The notes below the pieces were generated by a model. The model saw only the letters and a program-made list of their open reading frames with translations, was not told the origin of the DNA and made no database searches. 59,658 nt of DNA, taken from assembly GCA_009733775.1 (NCBI GenBank), contig WOGZ01000214.1, positions 1 to 59,658 of the forward strand. Reading direction: 5' to 3'. This DNA comes from Alectoria sarmentosa. Taxonomy: Eukaryota; Ascomycota; Lecanoromycetes; Lecanorales; Parmeliaceae. Below are positions 20,062 through 32,406 of this stretch, piece after piece. Position 1 is the stretch's first letter. Every line of letters starts with the position of its first letter. The position numbers were made by a program, and so were the translations under genes.

Positions 20062-22072
20062 TCATATTTTGAGGAAACAGCTCAGCTCCAAAGCGTTCTC
20101 AAGCAGGCAGGATACCGATCGTTCGACGCTAGAATCCTTTCTGTTCTTCGCCAGAGCCCGAGCTACATCAAGTGGCGTTCGGTCCAAACTGTCTTTTGTC
20201 TGGAGTATGGTGAGTAACATCTCGGGCCTGATATATTGGACGAGGATCTGAATCATCTCTAATCGTCTGTACATGACAGCGACATGGAACACCGTGTACC
20301 CAAGACAGTTCACGGCGTCAAGAGGGGCGTAGCGCGCGAGGAGCAGGCGCACTGTATGCTCATGGGGCTCTCGACCCCCTTCGATGGCTTGATGTAGCAC
20401 TGTGTAACCATTGGAATCGCTCGCGGAGATGTCTGCACCCGCTTTCAACAACATCTCTGTTATGGATGTGCTGCCAGCACGGACAGCACGGTTTAACACT
20501 GTCTCCTCGTGACTATTTTGTTGGTCTACAGTGATCTTGGTCATCGCGCCATGATCGAGCAGGATCTGGATTATCGACTCATTGGCCCCCACGACAGCGA
20601 TGAATAAAGCAGTTTCTCCGTACGCATTCATTCCTAATAGGTCCGCGCCATTTTCCAACAATATTTTTGTTGCCCATTCTCTTTCCTGTCTTACGGCAGC
20701 GAAAAGCGGCGTTTCTCTAAAGTGAGCAGATCCTTCAACGTCGGCCCCTTGCTCGAGAAGTAACAGTGCCATTGTTGGTAGGTCACGGTCAATAGCAATT
20801 ACCAAGGCTGTCCTTCCAAGCAAATCCATGGCATTCATTTCCACTTTAGCTTTGATCAAAATGGCCACAACTGCTTGGGCCGGCTTCCCCAATCCCAAAG
20901 CTGCGTGTAACGGTGTTCTGTTGGAATTGTCGACGGCCTGAACGTCGGCATGGTTGGCCAGGAGCAGCTCTATCATTGTAACTTTCGCGTGCTCTGCCGC
21001 TATGTGTAGCGGTGTGCGGGAATCAGGGTCTCTGCTATTAATATCGGCGCCCATCTCGATGAGTAGACGGGCTAAGTTGACCGCGTTTCCCTTGGCAGCA
21101 ATGTGCAACAACGGATCGCCCTCCTTTTTCTCGTAAGGCCCAACGGGACATAAAACCTGCTCAAGTAGGATTTCGTTCAGTGGGATAATATCTAGCATCG
21201 CTGCCCGATACGCAACGAACGAGTCTATATATGATGGAGATAATATTAGATAGTCGGGATTGAGATCGTGAATACGTTTTCGAAAATTGAAGAGCATATT
21301 CGAGTAGGCACAGACTGCCCGAGACTGCGCATCGCTGGTTTGGGTTAAATTTGTTGCAAAGAGCCGTGTGAGCAGCGCTTCTTGGGCTATCTCTGCTGCT
21401 GGATAATCGCCCATTTTCTCGTAGAGCGAGACTAAGGTAGGCAGGACATGCTCATTTTGATATGGGTCCACACTGTCCGCGGAGATGTTCTCATTCGAAG
21501 ATGCCCGACGAAAAAGATATTCCGCGTCTCTGTATCGCCCATCGGCTTCGTGCTGCTGGGCCCAAACCATGGTTTCTTGCACTACAGCGCCGAGAGCTTT
21601 GTCCAAAGCGTTGGCAATTTCCCCCTTGGGGTCATCATTTATGCGCATTAGGAAGCCTGGGTGTGATGTGTATAGCTGCCTCAGATCTCCAAGGTCCTGC
21701 AAGCTAAGATCACCAGTCAGCGAACTTAGAAACGAAGTCAGCCGGATGGTGTCCAAATACCAGCGGATCTCGCTCCTCCGAGCTGGAGTCGAAATCGAGA
21801 CCGTCGTAGTAGTTAGACCGGGCGAATTGCTTGTACGAGTAGCAGAAGTTGTCGAGGACTCTTCATGCTTAGTCCTCATGGCCGAGCATCCGTAACCATA
21901 ATGCTCGCATCTTTCACACTTGGTTCCTGGCCACACCCTACCTTCAGGCAGACACTAGAGTTCCAATCAGCGGGTTGACTGTCATGAGTAGGATGGGAAG
22001 ACATCTGACTTTCTGTCTGTCTTTTCGGCACTGATGGCATTTTTTGTACGCGATCCTTTTCTCCTTTGGCAT
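20062..22072 (-). CDS. Zn2Cys6 finger + helical region + ankyrin repeat protein
   Basis: Two exons (22072-22010, 21954-20062) with a 55-bp phase-0 intron GTCAGA...TAG; 651 residues from MPKEKRIAYKKCHQCRKDRQ. Splicing completes a cysteine pattern CHQC-RKDRQK-C, then CERC and a final Cys in YGYGC. This is C-x2-C-x6-C-x11-C-x2-C-x6-C, a Zn(II)2Cys6-type finger. Residues 100-290 form a helical region resembling tetratricopeptide units (RYRDAEYLFRRA, LVSLYEKMGDYPAAEIAQEA). About nine ankyrin repeats follow from DPLLHIAAKGNAVNLARLLI to DRTPLDVARALAKN. The frame is open for about 40 codons before this Met without another ATG, with a possible acceptor at 22177, so a further 5' exon may exist. This domain mix suggests a nuclear regulator or a signalling receptor; the function is unknown. 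Confidence 0.82.
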
Positions 22073-23447
22073 GTCCGCTGACTCGGTGTTTCCATCAGTT
22101 TGGTCCCAATGATCAGGGACCGATGTCGTGTCTGTATGGAGACTGTTTTGCGCTCCAATAAAGGAGTCGTGTGGGACTAGAGCATAGACAAGAAGCGGAT
22201 TTTAGGCTTGAAACCTCGTCAGGAAGGCATAAAGACGGCGATAGCGAGGGCTGGAATGGGCTTATCGAGGAATAAAGACAGCAAAGAATGAGATGACATA
22301 ATGGTATCAGACCATGGTATTGGTACCCCATCATGGTAAAGGGACACAGGGAGTAGTGGCAAGGTCTAAGGTATGCAAAACGGTCAAGTTGGCTTACAAA
22401 TGACTAACTTGGTCCCACTCCCCATGATGAGCAAGTTGGCCAGAATTGCGAAGCCTAGGTAAGGTAAGTATTATGATTGGTCTAATAAAGTCCCGCAGGC
22501 TGTACTAGTAACTTACCACTAGTTCCCCCTCCCCCACCTTCCTCCCTCCTTCCACCTTCGCTCTTCGCTCTTTCACTTTCGCGCCTTCCGCCTGGGCAAC
22601 TTCCGCGCTTTTTTCACGCTACTACCTTAGTATTCTCGTAACTCACCTCCGTCCTTCACCTTCGGCCTCCACCTTCGCTCTCCTCCTTCGCTCAAGTGCT
22701 TCCGTTGCATTAGCCCGAAATGACTGATAAAAATTGAAACATTAAAGTATACGCTGCATTGCATGATCCTCTTGCCCACGGATAAGTCTACCCGCTGCTT
22801 CTTCCCATTCAGCCTTATCCCAGCGATCCTAGCACCTCCTGTCTGATGACGATCTGGCCAAATGCTTGCCCCAAATCGCCTGCTTTCCTACGGGAGACAC
22901 GAGGCCGGTCCCCTTGAAATTGGATTTTCGCGCTAAACTCCGCCTCCCTGCCCGCTGACATTGCATCCTCAACCAGACATCACCGACTCTCCTTCGCAGT
23001 TTAATATCATCCATCATCCAGACGTCGCATCCCTGCCTTTCCACACTTACATTACCCTGGATGCGGTCCGTAGCCGTTTTTGATTGGTAAATTTTTTATC
23101 AGAAGCACTGCTCTTGCAGGTTGTCTGGCTTTTCAACATGTCCAGAGTCAGCACCATACCTGATCAGCAACATACCTAGTCCCACCCCCGGTGAGTTGAG
23201 TGACTGTTTCTGGGTCTCTCATTGCGGCCGTCTGTTTTCCCGCCAAATCAATTCGTTTTCGTTGTCTCATTTCACTAGTATACGGTGGCTTCGATGTCGC
23301 TTATGGTCGATGTTGAGGAGGGGCTCGGTTGCTTGCAGGTACATGCACGGTAGTCTTATATAGACTGAATTTTCCCTCCCTTCATCCCTCTTCCTCCTTA
23401 CTTTTCTTTCAGTTCTTGCTATTGTTCCTTCCTTCCAGACGAAAAGC
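22073..23447. other. long intergenic region with CT-rich tract
   Basis: No gene supported. About 22525-22700 is strongly pyrimidine-rich with repeated CCTTCGCT-like words, resembling fungal promoter CT tracts. It sits between the ankyrin gene and the plus-strand membrane-protein gene. Confidence 0.5.
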
Positions 23448-24310
23448 ATGCATCTGCTCTTTCCAACGATGCCCGAAGACGGGAATGTTGACATTGAACG
23501 TTGCATGACCCCTTCCATCAAGCAGAGTCATGGCTGCCAACCATCTTTAGAGTCCAAGACTGGCAGAGATTGTGCTATTGCTGTCCAACATCTTGATGGA
23601 AGGGCAGTCCTGATCAACACCACCATCAAAGAAGAAGTGGATGGAGACTTGGTCTTGGGCTTAGCAAAGAAGCAAATCTTTGGGGCTCTTACCAGAACCT
23701 GGTACCAAGGATTAGTAGGAAAGCTTTTTTTGGGTCTCGTCGTCGGAACCGCCAGAGTCAACCGGGTACTCACACCAATTCTTCTCCACTAGAAAATTTG
23801 AGTCCTTCCTTTCGCTTACATTTCCCCTCCAAGGTCATATACTACGGACCACGACCACATCCCCCAGAAAATCAAGGACCCTGTACATCGCCATCTCGAG
23901 TCTATCTTCAAGACTTCACCCTCGACCCCCTGCTCACAGAAGCACTCCATAACCCTCAACTCCTCTTACGCTCAGCAACTTACCCTCTTAAGGTCGACGT
24001 TTCCGGCTCGTTACCAGCAAATACCGACGAGGCTTTCGGCTCCCAATCGGCACGGCTCAGCAACGATCTTGACGGCGACTCTACCAGCGCCTGCACTGAA
24101 CACAGAGGCCAAGAGGTCATCGTCGTCAGACGGGTCATCGATAGAGCTAAGGTCGCCTGGCTGCTGATTCTGCTTCTTCTCTTCTCGCCAGCTCTGGGCA
24201 TCGTGGTCGGCATCTGCTCTCAGAACGCCGATGTCGGTATTGCTGTTGGCGCGGGTGTGTTTGCCCTCGCGTCGTTTGTGCAAGGGTTTGTTGCTTGGGT
24301 ACAGGGATGA
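23448..24310 (+). CDS. small two-helix membrane protein of unknown function
   Basis: Two exons, 23448-23765 and 23834-24310, joined over a 68-bp phase-0 intron GTACTC...AAG; 264 residues. The second exon has no methionine in frame, so it must be spliced to an upstream exon; this model supplies one. Start could also be the Met at 23469 (MPEDGNVDIERCMTP). After splicing comes IYYGPRPHPPENQG, then FTLDPLLTEALHNPQLLL, which looks conserved. The C-terminal third has two hydrophobic helices, VAWLLILLLLFSPALGIVVG and DVGIAVGAGVFALASFVQGF, then VAWVQG at the end. Likely a fungus-specific membrane protein; I do not recognise a named family. The first exon is less certain than the second. Confidence 0.7.
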
Positions 24311-24592
24311 GACTCGGACCATGGATCGTTGCACCGTCCAGAAACACATAGCCGCGACAACATGCTATGATTATATAGAAGGACACAACATCGCATAAAA
24401 GGGAGCATGGTGGGATGAAAAATGTAAGGTATATATATGCAATGAAGTCTAGAATCAGATCTCATGACACGCTCACAGCATGCACCAAACGCCATCTAGA
24501 TGCTCTCGTCCCAAAACACCAGAGTGGGATCCAGCAATAGTGATACATACGAGGATTGTGGTCCACGCTGAGCGCCCATCCCTGCACTCTAT

Positions 24593-27136
24593 TTACCTTT
24601 TATTCTTCTCAGCCAAAGCCTTTTCATGCTTTGCCACCAGCTCCTTCCTACAAGCCCAGTCAGCAAGGTCCTCGAGACACAACAATGCGGAGAGAGAGCT
24701 GAACTCACTGCAACTGCATCGGCGCAGGACTGTAGTGACTGAACTCCATCCCAAACTCCCCCTTGCCCTGCGTCGCTGCCCTCAACTGCGTACTGAACCC
24801 AAACATGCCGTTTAGACTGCAATCAGCATGGAGCGTGAAATCTTCAGGGCCAATCTCCGTGTCGTTGATCAACGCGTTTCGTTTGTTCAGCAACCCGACA
24901 ATGTTTCCCTGGAACTCGTTGGGCGCCGTGATGGTGGTCTTCATGAGCGGCTCGAGCACTTGGGGACGACCTTGGTTGAACGCTTTGCGGAAGGCCTGCT
25001 GCGTGGCGTTCTTGAAGGCCATTTCGCTGGAATCGGTCATGTGGGTCGCGCCGTCGTTGACGATCATGCGGGTGCCGAGGACTTTGTGGCCGACCAGGGG
25101 GCCCTTTTGGCAGGAGAGCTGGAAGCCCTTATCGCAGGCGAAGAGGAATTTTTCGGATATGCTGCCGCCGGAGACTTGGTCTTCAAAATGGTTCTCCTCC
25201 AAGGCGCCGCTGGGTTCCAGGTAGCCGACCACGCGGGCGAAATCTCCGGCACCCCCGGTCTGTTTTTTGAGCGTGTGGTCGAAGGCCACCCTCTCGGTGA
25301 TGGTCTCGCGCCACGCTACTTGGGGCTGACCGGTTTCGCAGGCGACTTTGTATTCGCGGCGCATTCGCTCCACGTAGATGTCCAGGTGCAATTCACCCAT
25401 ACCGGAGATAATGGTTTCTTGGCTCTCAATGTCGACGTGGACACGGAAGGTGGGGTCTTCGCGCTGGAATCGGGCCATTGCTTTCGAGAAGTTGGAGAGG
25501 TCTTTGTGGTCTTTTGGCTTGATGGAGAGGGAGATGACGGGCTCGGGGACGAACATGGAGGTCATGGAGTACCCAAGCTGACCGTCGGTGAAAGTGTCGC
25601 CGGACGCGCAATCAATGCCGAAGACCGCGCAGATTTCTCCGGCGCCAATCTCCTGGACGTCTTCCATCTCGTTGGAGTGCATGCGCACTATCCTAGGCAC
25701 TTTGACCTTCTTATTGGTACGGGCGTTGAATACATTAAGGCCCTTGCGGAGTGAGCCTTGGTAAACGCGAATATATGTTAATTGACCGAAATTGCTCTCT
25801 TCGAGTTTGAAGGCCAGGCCGACAAAAGGGAGTGAATTGTAGGAGATGAGCTTGACCGGTGCCTCCTGCCGCCGTTGGTCCAAGGCCAAATTTTCAACTT
25901 CGGAGGGGTTGGGTAAGTAGTCGCAGACACCATCAAGCATCGGCTGCACAGATTTATCAGCCAGCGCCGAGCCCATGAAGACTGGCGTGAATTTCAGAGA
26001 TATGGTAGCACGCCTGATGGCAGCTTTGATCTGCTCAACTGACGGTGTCCGCTCGTCCAGGAAGATCTCTGCGATGTCATCGTCAACATCGGCCAGAGTC
26101 TCTATGAGCTTCGCTCTTTTCTCATCGGCAAGCGGCCGCACGTCCGAAGGAATCTCATCCGACTCTCGTACAGTCTCCCCTTTGAGTCCTTCGCTGTAGA
26201 TAGCCTTCATCCTGATGAGGTCAACGACACCCTTGAATTCGTCTTCGACTCCAATAGGTACCTGCACCGCTGCTGCGGGCAGCCTGAGCTTGTGAGTTAT
26301 TTGATCAACTGCCTTGAACGGATTGGCGCCCGCTCGGTCCATCTTGTTGACGAATGATATCCTAGGCACGTTGTACCTCTTCATCTGCCTGTCCACAGTG
26401 ATTGTTTGCGATTGCACACCAGAGACAGCACAGAGTATCATGCATGCTCCATCTAGCACTCTGAGGGCCCGTTCCACCTCTATCGTAAAGTCAATGTGGC
26501 CGGGTGTGTCGATCAAGTTGATATGGTATTTCTCCTCCTTGCCACTCTCGCGCTTGATCCAATCGCAGTAGGTCGCAGCGGACTGAATGGTGATGCCTTT
26601 TTCTCGCTCTAGCTCCATTGAGTCCATCTTCGCACCCACAGCATCTTTGCCTCGGACCTCGTGTATGGAATTGATTCGGCCGGTGTAGTACAAAACGCGC
26701 TCTGTGACCGTCGTCTTTCCGCTATCAATGTGGGCCTGAGTGTATGCATCAGCCCCGCTATTGTTTCTTCCAAGTCAAGCATACTCACAGCTATTCCAAT
26801 GTTGCGGACACGAGATAGTCGTTGGGCTTCTTGGGGCGCAAGGTTATCGATAATGGTCTCTTGGGCAAGATTTTCTGGCTCCGCTGCTTGCTCCAGCCTA
26901 TTTCAATTAACTTTGGGTCCCCAATCAATCACCAGCACGTACACAGCTGCTGCTACACTTGCCTGGCGCCGCTGCTGCCATCGTCGATCTAAAGGTAAGT
27001 GCTGTGTCTGTAGGGGGCGAAGCGATGTAGAGGCCCATCTGGTCACATTGAGGCGTGCTGGTCTCGAAAAGCATATGTGGCCTCTTAAATGACTCGAGAA
27101 ATGCCTCGGCGCCCTCAATGCACCATGCGACCTCAT
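24593..27136 (-). CDS. MEF1: mitochondrial elongation factor G 1 (Mef1)
   Basis: Four exons: 27136-26943, 26897-26789, 26735-24709 and 24647-24593; 794 residues. Exon 1 encodes an Arg-rich, acid-poor leader (MRSHGALRAPRHFSSHLRG), a typical mitochondrial targeting sequence. The first GTPase motif AHIDSGKTT is created across the second intron. Then follow DTPGHIDF (G3), NKMDRAG (G4) and the EF-G domains III-V (GMGELHLDIYVERM, GFSTQLRAATQGKGEF). The last tiny exon adds QKELVAKHEKALAEKNKR; without it the frame stops at MQLQ. The enzyme drives ribosomal translocation in mitochondria. Introns are 45, 53 and 61 bp. A long antisense frame (24828-25754) is a shadow. Confidence 0.95.
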
Positions 27137-27442
27137 TTCTAGTTGAGGGTTGCGTTTGAAGAAATTGCATCAAGCAGAGGCGAAGATCACAGAGCCGCCA
27201 AGCCTTTTTTTCCAGCCCTAATCTCAGCCCTATCAAAATGGCGTTCTGGCTCGTTCTGTTGACTCTTTTTGTGCTGTCGTACCCCTCGTACATATCTTCG
27301 CGTTTCTACTCGTTCCAAGTTTAAGATTCTGGCACCACACTCTATACAGTCTGTTTAGGCATGACGCCTAGGTTTGATTTCGAATCTCTCCGCCGTTGTC
27401 TCTAATCCGAGATTCATGCAACCCGTTCAAAAGCAGTAGAAG
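27137..27442. promoter_or_regulatory. divergent promoter MEF1/GPI14
   Basis: 306 bp between divergent start codons. No specific element was identified. Confidence 0.45.
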
Positions 27443-29372
27443 ATGTCAAGTTCATTCTTTACTTCCCCTATCATCTTTACTTCTGCCGTAGTTCTTCGAG
27501 TCATCCTATTGTTGTACGGTCTCATGCAAGATAAATACTCCCCTTTGCCCTACACCGACATCGACTACTTCGTCTTCACAGACGCCGCTCGCTACGTCTC
27601 CCGCGGCCTCTCTCCATACGAGCGAGAGACATACCGCTATACGCCGTTGCTAGCCTGGATTCTCCTACCAACAGCATGGCCTGGTGCAGCATGGTTCTCA
27701 TTCGGCAAAGTCCTTTTTGCCCTTGCAGATATCGTCGCAGGATGGCTCATTGTGCTCGTGCTTCGCTCGCCCGCAGGAGGAGGCATGAGGACTCATCGGG
27801 CGCTGAAGTTTGCGAGTATCTGGCTGTTGAATCCCATGGTTGCGACCATTAGTACGAGGGGGAGCTCGGAGGGGTTGTTGGGGGTCATGGTGGTTGCTTT
27901 ACTGTGGGCTGTGCTGAGTGAACGGATCACGCTGGCTGGTGTCTTGCTTGGTCTGGCAGTCCATTTTAAGATCTATCCTTTCATCTACGGAATTTCTATC
28001 CTCTGGTATCTAGAACCTCAGGCAACGTCAGTGTCCGAGAAACGTTCTGGCCCCTCTGAAAAGAAGGGCTTAGCCGCCGCATTCTTGCAATCCCTACTGG
28101 CATTCCTCACACCAACTCGCATGATCCTCTTGGCATCTTCGCTTGCCACCTTCATGGCGCTCAACATCTTCATGTACACCATGTATTCGAAGCCCTTCCT
28201 GACCCACACCTATCTGCACCATCTCACCCGCATCGACCATCGCCACAACTTCTCACCGTACAACACGCTCTTGCATCTCTCTTCAGCCGTCCCATCTGCG
28301 ACTGGCGCTATCAAGTTCGAGTCTCTTGCCTTTTTGCCACAGCTCGCTCTTAGCGCAGTCTTGATCCCCCTCGCGTTAGCGAAGAAGGATCTTGCTGGTA
28401 CGATGCTGGTGCAAACGTTTGCCTTTGTAGCCTTTAACAAGGTGTGCACGAGCCAGGTACGTGAACAGCAGAGCTCCCTTAGCATTACAGCACTGCTTTA
28501 TCCTGGATTCTGCACTCGTGCCCCGTCCATTTCCTTTTTTTTTTCAATTTAAATGCGGGTTTTTGTACCAATATATTCAACGTTTGAAGGGTTTCTTTCA
28601 CATACGGCCACAGACTGTTGAAAACTCGGCTTCCCGTCCGCTCAGCCAAAGATAAGCCTCAGATCGGCTAATTAGTAGTTGGGTCGGTGACGACCAGCGA
28701 ATACTAGCTGCTGTATGTTTTTGCTTTTTGCATTCTGTTTTTATGCCACCCTCAGCTTTGTGTGGTAGGCGACGAGACCTGCATCCAAAAACCTCCAAAC
28801 TTCACTAGATGAGATGAGATTTTCTACAACCTGTAGCCAATAATCTTGCATGCTCATTACCTGCTACATTGAATCGCTGTTGCATATCACTATCCACTCC
28901 TCGCTAACACACCCCTCTTTCTCGGCAGTATTTCCTCTGGTACATGATCCTCGTACCCTTCTATCTCCCCTATTCCAGCCTACTCTCCTCCCCCGGCCTC
29001 GGTCTCACCGCCGCCGCTCTGTGGATTGCTACACAGGTATGTCATCTTTGCCGATTTTCCCAACCCCTCCCTTGCCCAAATCACGCCCTACTCTCTTGTT
29101 CTCGACCGCGTAAAAAACGGGGGAGGCGTTGGCTCTGCTGCTGATTATCAAAAAAACAGGGTCTCTGGCTCCAACAGGCCTATCAGCTCGAGTTTCTGGG
29201 CAGGAGTACTTTTTTTCCTGGGTTGTTTGTGGCGGGATTATCCTTCTTTGCCGTCAACTGTTGGATTTTGGGGATCATGGTTGCCGATATAGGAACGAGG
29301 TCCGGTCTAAAACAGAGGGCCGGAGGAAAGATGCTACAAGCGGATCCGGTAACGAGCAAATCAAAAATATAG
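27443..29372 (+). CDS. GPI14: GPI mannosyltransferase 1 (Gpi14/PIG-M)
   Basis: Three exons: 27443-28456, 28929-29036 and 29160-29372; 444 residues, usual for the family. An N-terminal helix (FTSAVVLRVILLLYGLMQD) is followed by the luminal motif YTDIDYFVFTDAARYV, the DxD-type catalytic signature of this glycosyltransferase class. Further motifs are YERETYRYTPLLAWILLP, STRGSSEGLLGVMVVAL, LAVHFKIYPFIYGISILWY and RIDHRHNFSPYN. Exon 2 supplies YFLWYMILVPFYLP and exon 3 ALWLQQAYQLEFLG-like sequence with the last helix. The enzyme adds the first mannose to the GPI anchor precursor in the ER. Intron 1 (472 bp) is far longer than most others here; intron 2 is 123 bp. Confidence 0.95.
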
Positions 29373-29568
29373 AATAGATGATCATTTTTCGTTGTGTATT
29401 ATCGCATATTGAGCACTAGTCAGCTAATACTACTATTCGCTCTTATTTTCGTGTAGCACAACCTCATCACCCATTAGATACCGTAATGTGGTCAACCGGA
29501 TAGCGTTTTCGTGGCATTATCCCCCAAACACCTGGGTATATCCCGCTTCCATGTTACTGCTTGTGACA

Positions 29569-31489
29569 TTATGAGAAACTCCCCGCCTGCGACAGGGCTT
29601 TGTAATATTCCACCCCAACACTCCTCCTCAACCCTGTGGGATCCCTCTCCAGTACCTCTTCCCCTCCATCAATCAATTTCCATCCGAAAAACCTTGCATC
29701 CGGCCGCGCCTCCCTTAATAGCGAAAGGATCTCCTCGCTCCATAAACCCCATGCTCGATTGCCCTCGACATGGAAAGCGGGATTCAGCTGCGGTGCTGGA
29801 CTATCCAGATCGATGAAGCGGATACGCATGTTCTTGACAGATGTGTATGTTTGTAGCATGCGCACACCTTGCAAGACGAGTGCCTCGAAACCCTGTATGA
29901 ATGCGAAGTTGTACATCCCGGTTCCGTCATTGTTGGTTGTTGGGTCACGACATACATTGTTGACGACGATATCTATAGATTTGAGACGTGTGCAGCTGCC
30001 ACGTGTCTGCTCTGCCGCTCTGATTGCAGAAGAAAAGATGGCACCGCATACCCTCCCTGTATAGGTAAGGCTCTCGAGCTGAGGTGCGACCGCGCCAAGG
30101 TTGCGGCAAATGTGATGAGTAGGGTAGAGCTTTCGCCATTTCTTAATGGAGGACGCGTTCTTGGTGTAGAGACCTTCCAGGCAGAGATTGAGACTAGTGA
30201 TGGTGGGTGGGAAGTCGTAGGCGAGAGAGTCACAGATGGCTCTGTAAGCGCCAGTCTTGGGTTTGTGGTAGGTACAGTGGAACTCGCGGATAGAAGGCAG
30301 AGCAGTTGCAAGAGTGGCGAAGTCCGCGGAAGAGCGGACCATATTCCAAGCACCCTTGAGGATGAGGGTCTTAGTGTTTGAGAGGTGTGGGAGCTGAGGT
30401 TCAATGATCTGCTGAGATAATGACGGAGCGAACGCTTGGGGCTGATGAAGTATGGGCAAGTTGAATTGAAGATTCTCTTGCAGAAATGATGGCATTGACG
30501 GAGTGATGATCCTTGAGTCGTTCGTATCGACGCCCGAAGGTATGGTCACTACCGATCTTAGGTTTTGAAGCGCGTTGATGATGTTTGCTTCGCGGAAGTA
30601 GCGAACCTTTGGAGGTCGCTTGCAGTGGCCCCCTTCGACTGTGAGAGCGCAAAGATATGGAAAGAGAACTTGTGCACATCCAAAAATCTCATCCATCGTA
30701 GCGTTCTTGGATGCCATTTGGAATGCTGTCGGAGCCAATTGGCCGTCTTCCGTCCGATTTGCGTTGATTGCGAGCCCTTGAAAGGCGTGGAATAGACTGA
30801 ATTGTCCACCTGGTTGCGGATCCGCCGCGAAGCTTTGTTGAGACTGTCCAGGTCTAATCTCCCATATTGGGACTAGAACTTCGAAGTGGCGCACGTAGGC
30901 TTGGAGGTGAGTATTTTGCAGGAACCAGTCTGCACATTCTTCAAGGGCTGCCCTGGTGCCCTGTATCTTGACTTTGCTGGCGTTAGCTAATTTCGGACTT
31001 GGACAGGGAGGATGAAGCAGTCTCACTGTGACGGTAGACTCTCTCTTGAATGAGCCTCCTCCATGTGCCCGACACCAGAGCCAAATCTGCCACGTTCTTC
31101 CTCCGAGGATGCCGCATTATTGCGTTCCAATTCCGCACATTACTTCGAGAACCGGACAGATCCGAAGATGTAGAACCCAGATGGCCGACAACATGTCCGA
31201 ACACCCCTTCCAATATCTCCGGCGGTAGGTCTTGTACATGCGACTTGGGGGATTCTGAGTCTTCGTCGCGGGGCATCGCAGGTATTAGGAAAGGGTCATC
31301 AGCAGTATCGATGCTTTGATCACCAGCTTGGGAGATGCTCTGTACTGATATGTCATCTTCCGTGTGATTTCTGAACCTGGGTTTTGAAGTTGGAGGAGGT
31401 TTGCCAGTCAGAGCGCGTGGGGTAGATCTGCACTGGCACCGGTCAATGAGGGGTGTGGTCGGTATGTTGAGTGGATGTTCGTTGAGCAT
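29569..31489 (-). CDS. F-box protein
   Basis: Two exons (31489-31027, 30986-29569) with a very short 40-bp phase-1 intron GTGAGA...TAG; 626 residues. An F-box-like segment HVQDLPPEILEGVFGHVVGH sits near residue 85 and continues to LALVSGTWRRLIQERVYRH. The remaining 470 residues start with KVKIQGTRAALEECADWF and have repeated hydrophobic stretches such as LPHLSNTKTLILKGAW and TSLNLCLEGL, resembling loose leucine-rich repeats. F-box proteins hand substrates to SCF ubiquitin ligases; the substrate here is unknown. It converges with GPI14 at 196 bp. The 40-bp intron is near the lower size limit, so the exact junction should be regarded as inferred. Confidence 0.8.
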
Positions 31490-32406
31490 GATTGCAGAGA
31501 GAGCGTATCAGAGGAAATAGGATGGTTTTTGTGTTGTCCTGGGATGGTAGAGAATGACCGCCAGATTATTGAGGGCACATCATACGTAAATCGGTTGAAA
31601 GAATGACGCGTGGGCGGCTAGTAATTGAGCAAGAATGAGGGTGGATCTCTGGCAGCAATGAAATCAAAAGATGATGCTTTTCAACTTCTGTAATGACGGG
31701 GCGAGTTCAAGTTCAGAAAGTTGAGTATAATTTTGCAGGAAAGGTGTTGGAAGAGAGAGTGGCGAAAGGCATGGAATCCAAGAAGCTCTTGTGCAATATT
31801 TCCCTAACAGTCAATCTGTCGTCAAAATTCATGGATCATGGATCATGGCGGGGCCTTGTAGCCTTGCATTAGCTACGGGTGCTAGCGTGGGCACCGCGGG
31901 GGGAACCGCCAGATCCCTTTTCTACCTTAAGGAAAGGTATCCTGTGTACGAGCCTAAGTACAGTACTTCACTTACCTTGCTTACAAAATTCGGGCAAGGC
32001 TACACGATGGTATGATACGGCTGCTACACACATTTCATTGAACTCTCTTGCTCTCTTCAAGGGCATTGAAATGATTGCCGTTAAAAGAATCATCTCGCCA
32101 ACGTGCATTAAAGCCTACCTTACTCATGGAAAAAAAAAATCCGCTTGAAAATATGATTGGCTTTACGTCGGTTTGTGTCGCTAGATCCTTCCCTTCAGAT
32201 TTGGGAGAAAAATACGATGTCGATAGCAACTGCGAGCAGGCCAACACCTTAATCTCAATTGCACTTTCCAAGATCTTAAGGTAGTATTATTCACGAGCAA
32301 TTGCTGGGCCTGACCGCCACGGCTTTGCTACAAGCCAGTCTCTCTCATACCGTACAGGGAATCATCATCTCCCGCATTAATCTGACTCAAGGTCTGTTGT
32401 CCCTCT
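31490..32406. other. intergenic, no gene seen
   Basis: 917 bp with short frames only. A direct repeat of GATCAT-like words occurs near 31830-31850. No RNA gene or transposon was recognised. Confidence 0.5.

Noticed and set aside
24828..25754. 308-codon plus-strand frame
   Set aside because: Entirely antisense to MEF1 exon 3; arises from codon bias of the real gene.
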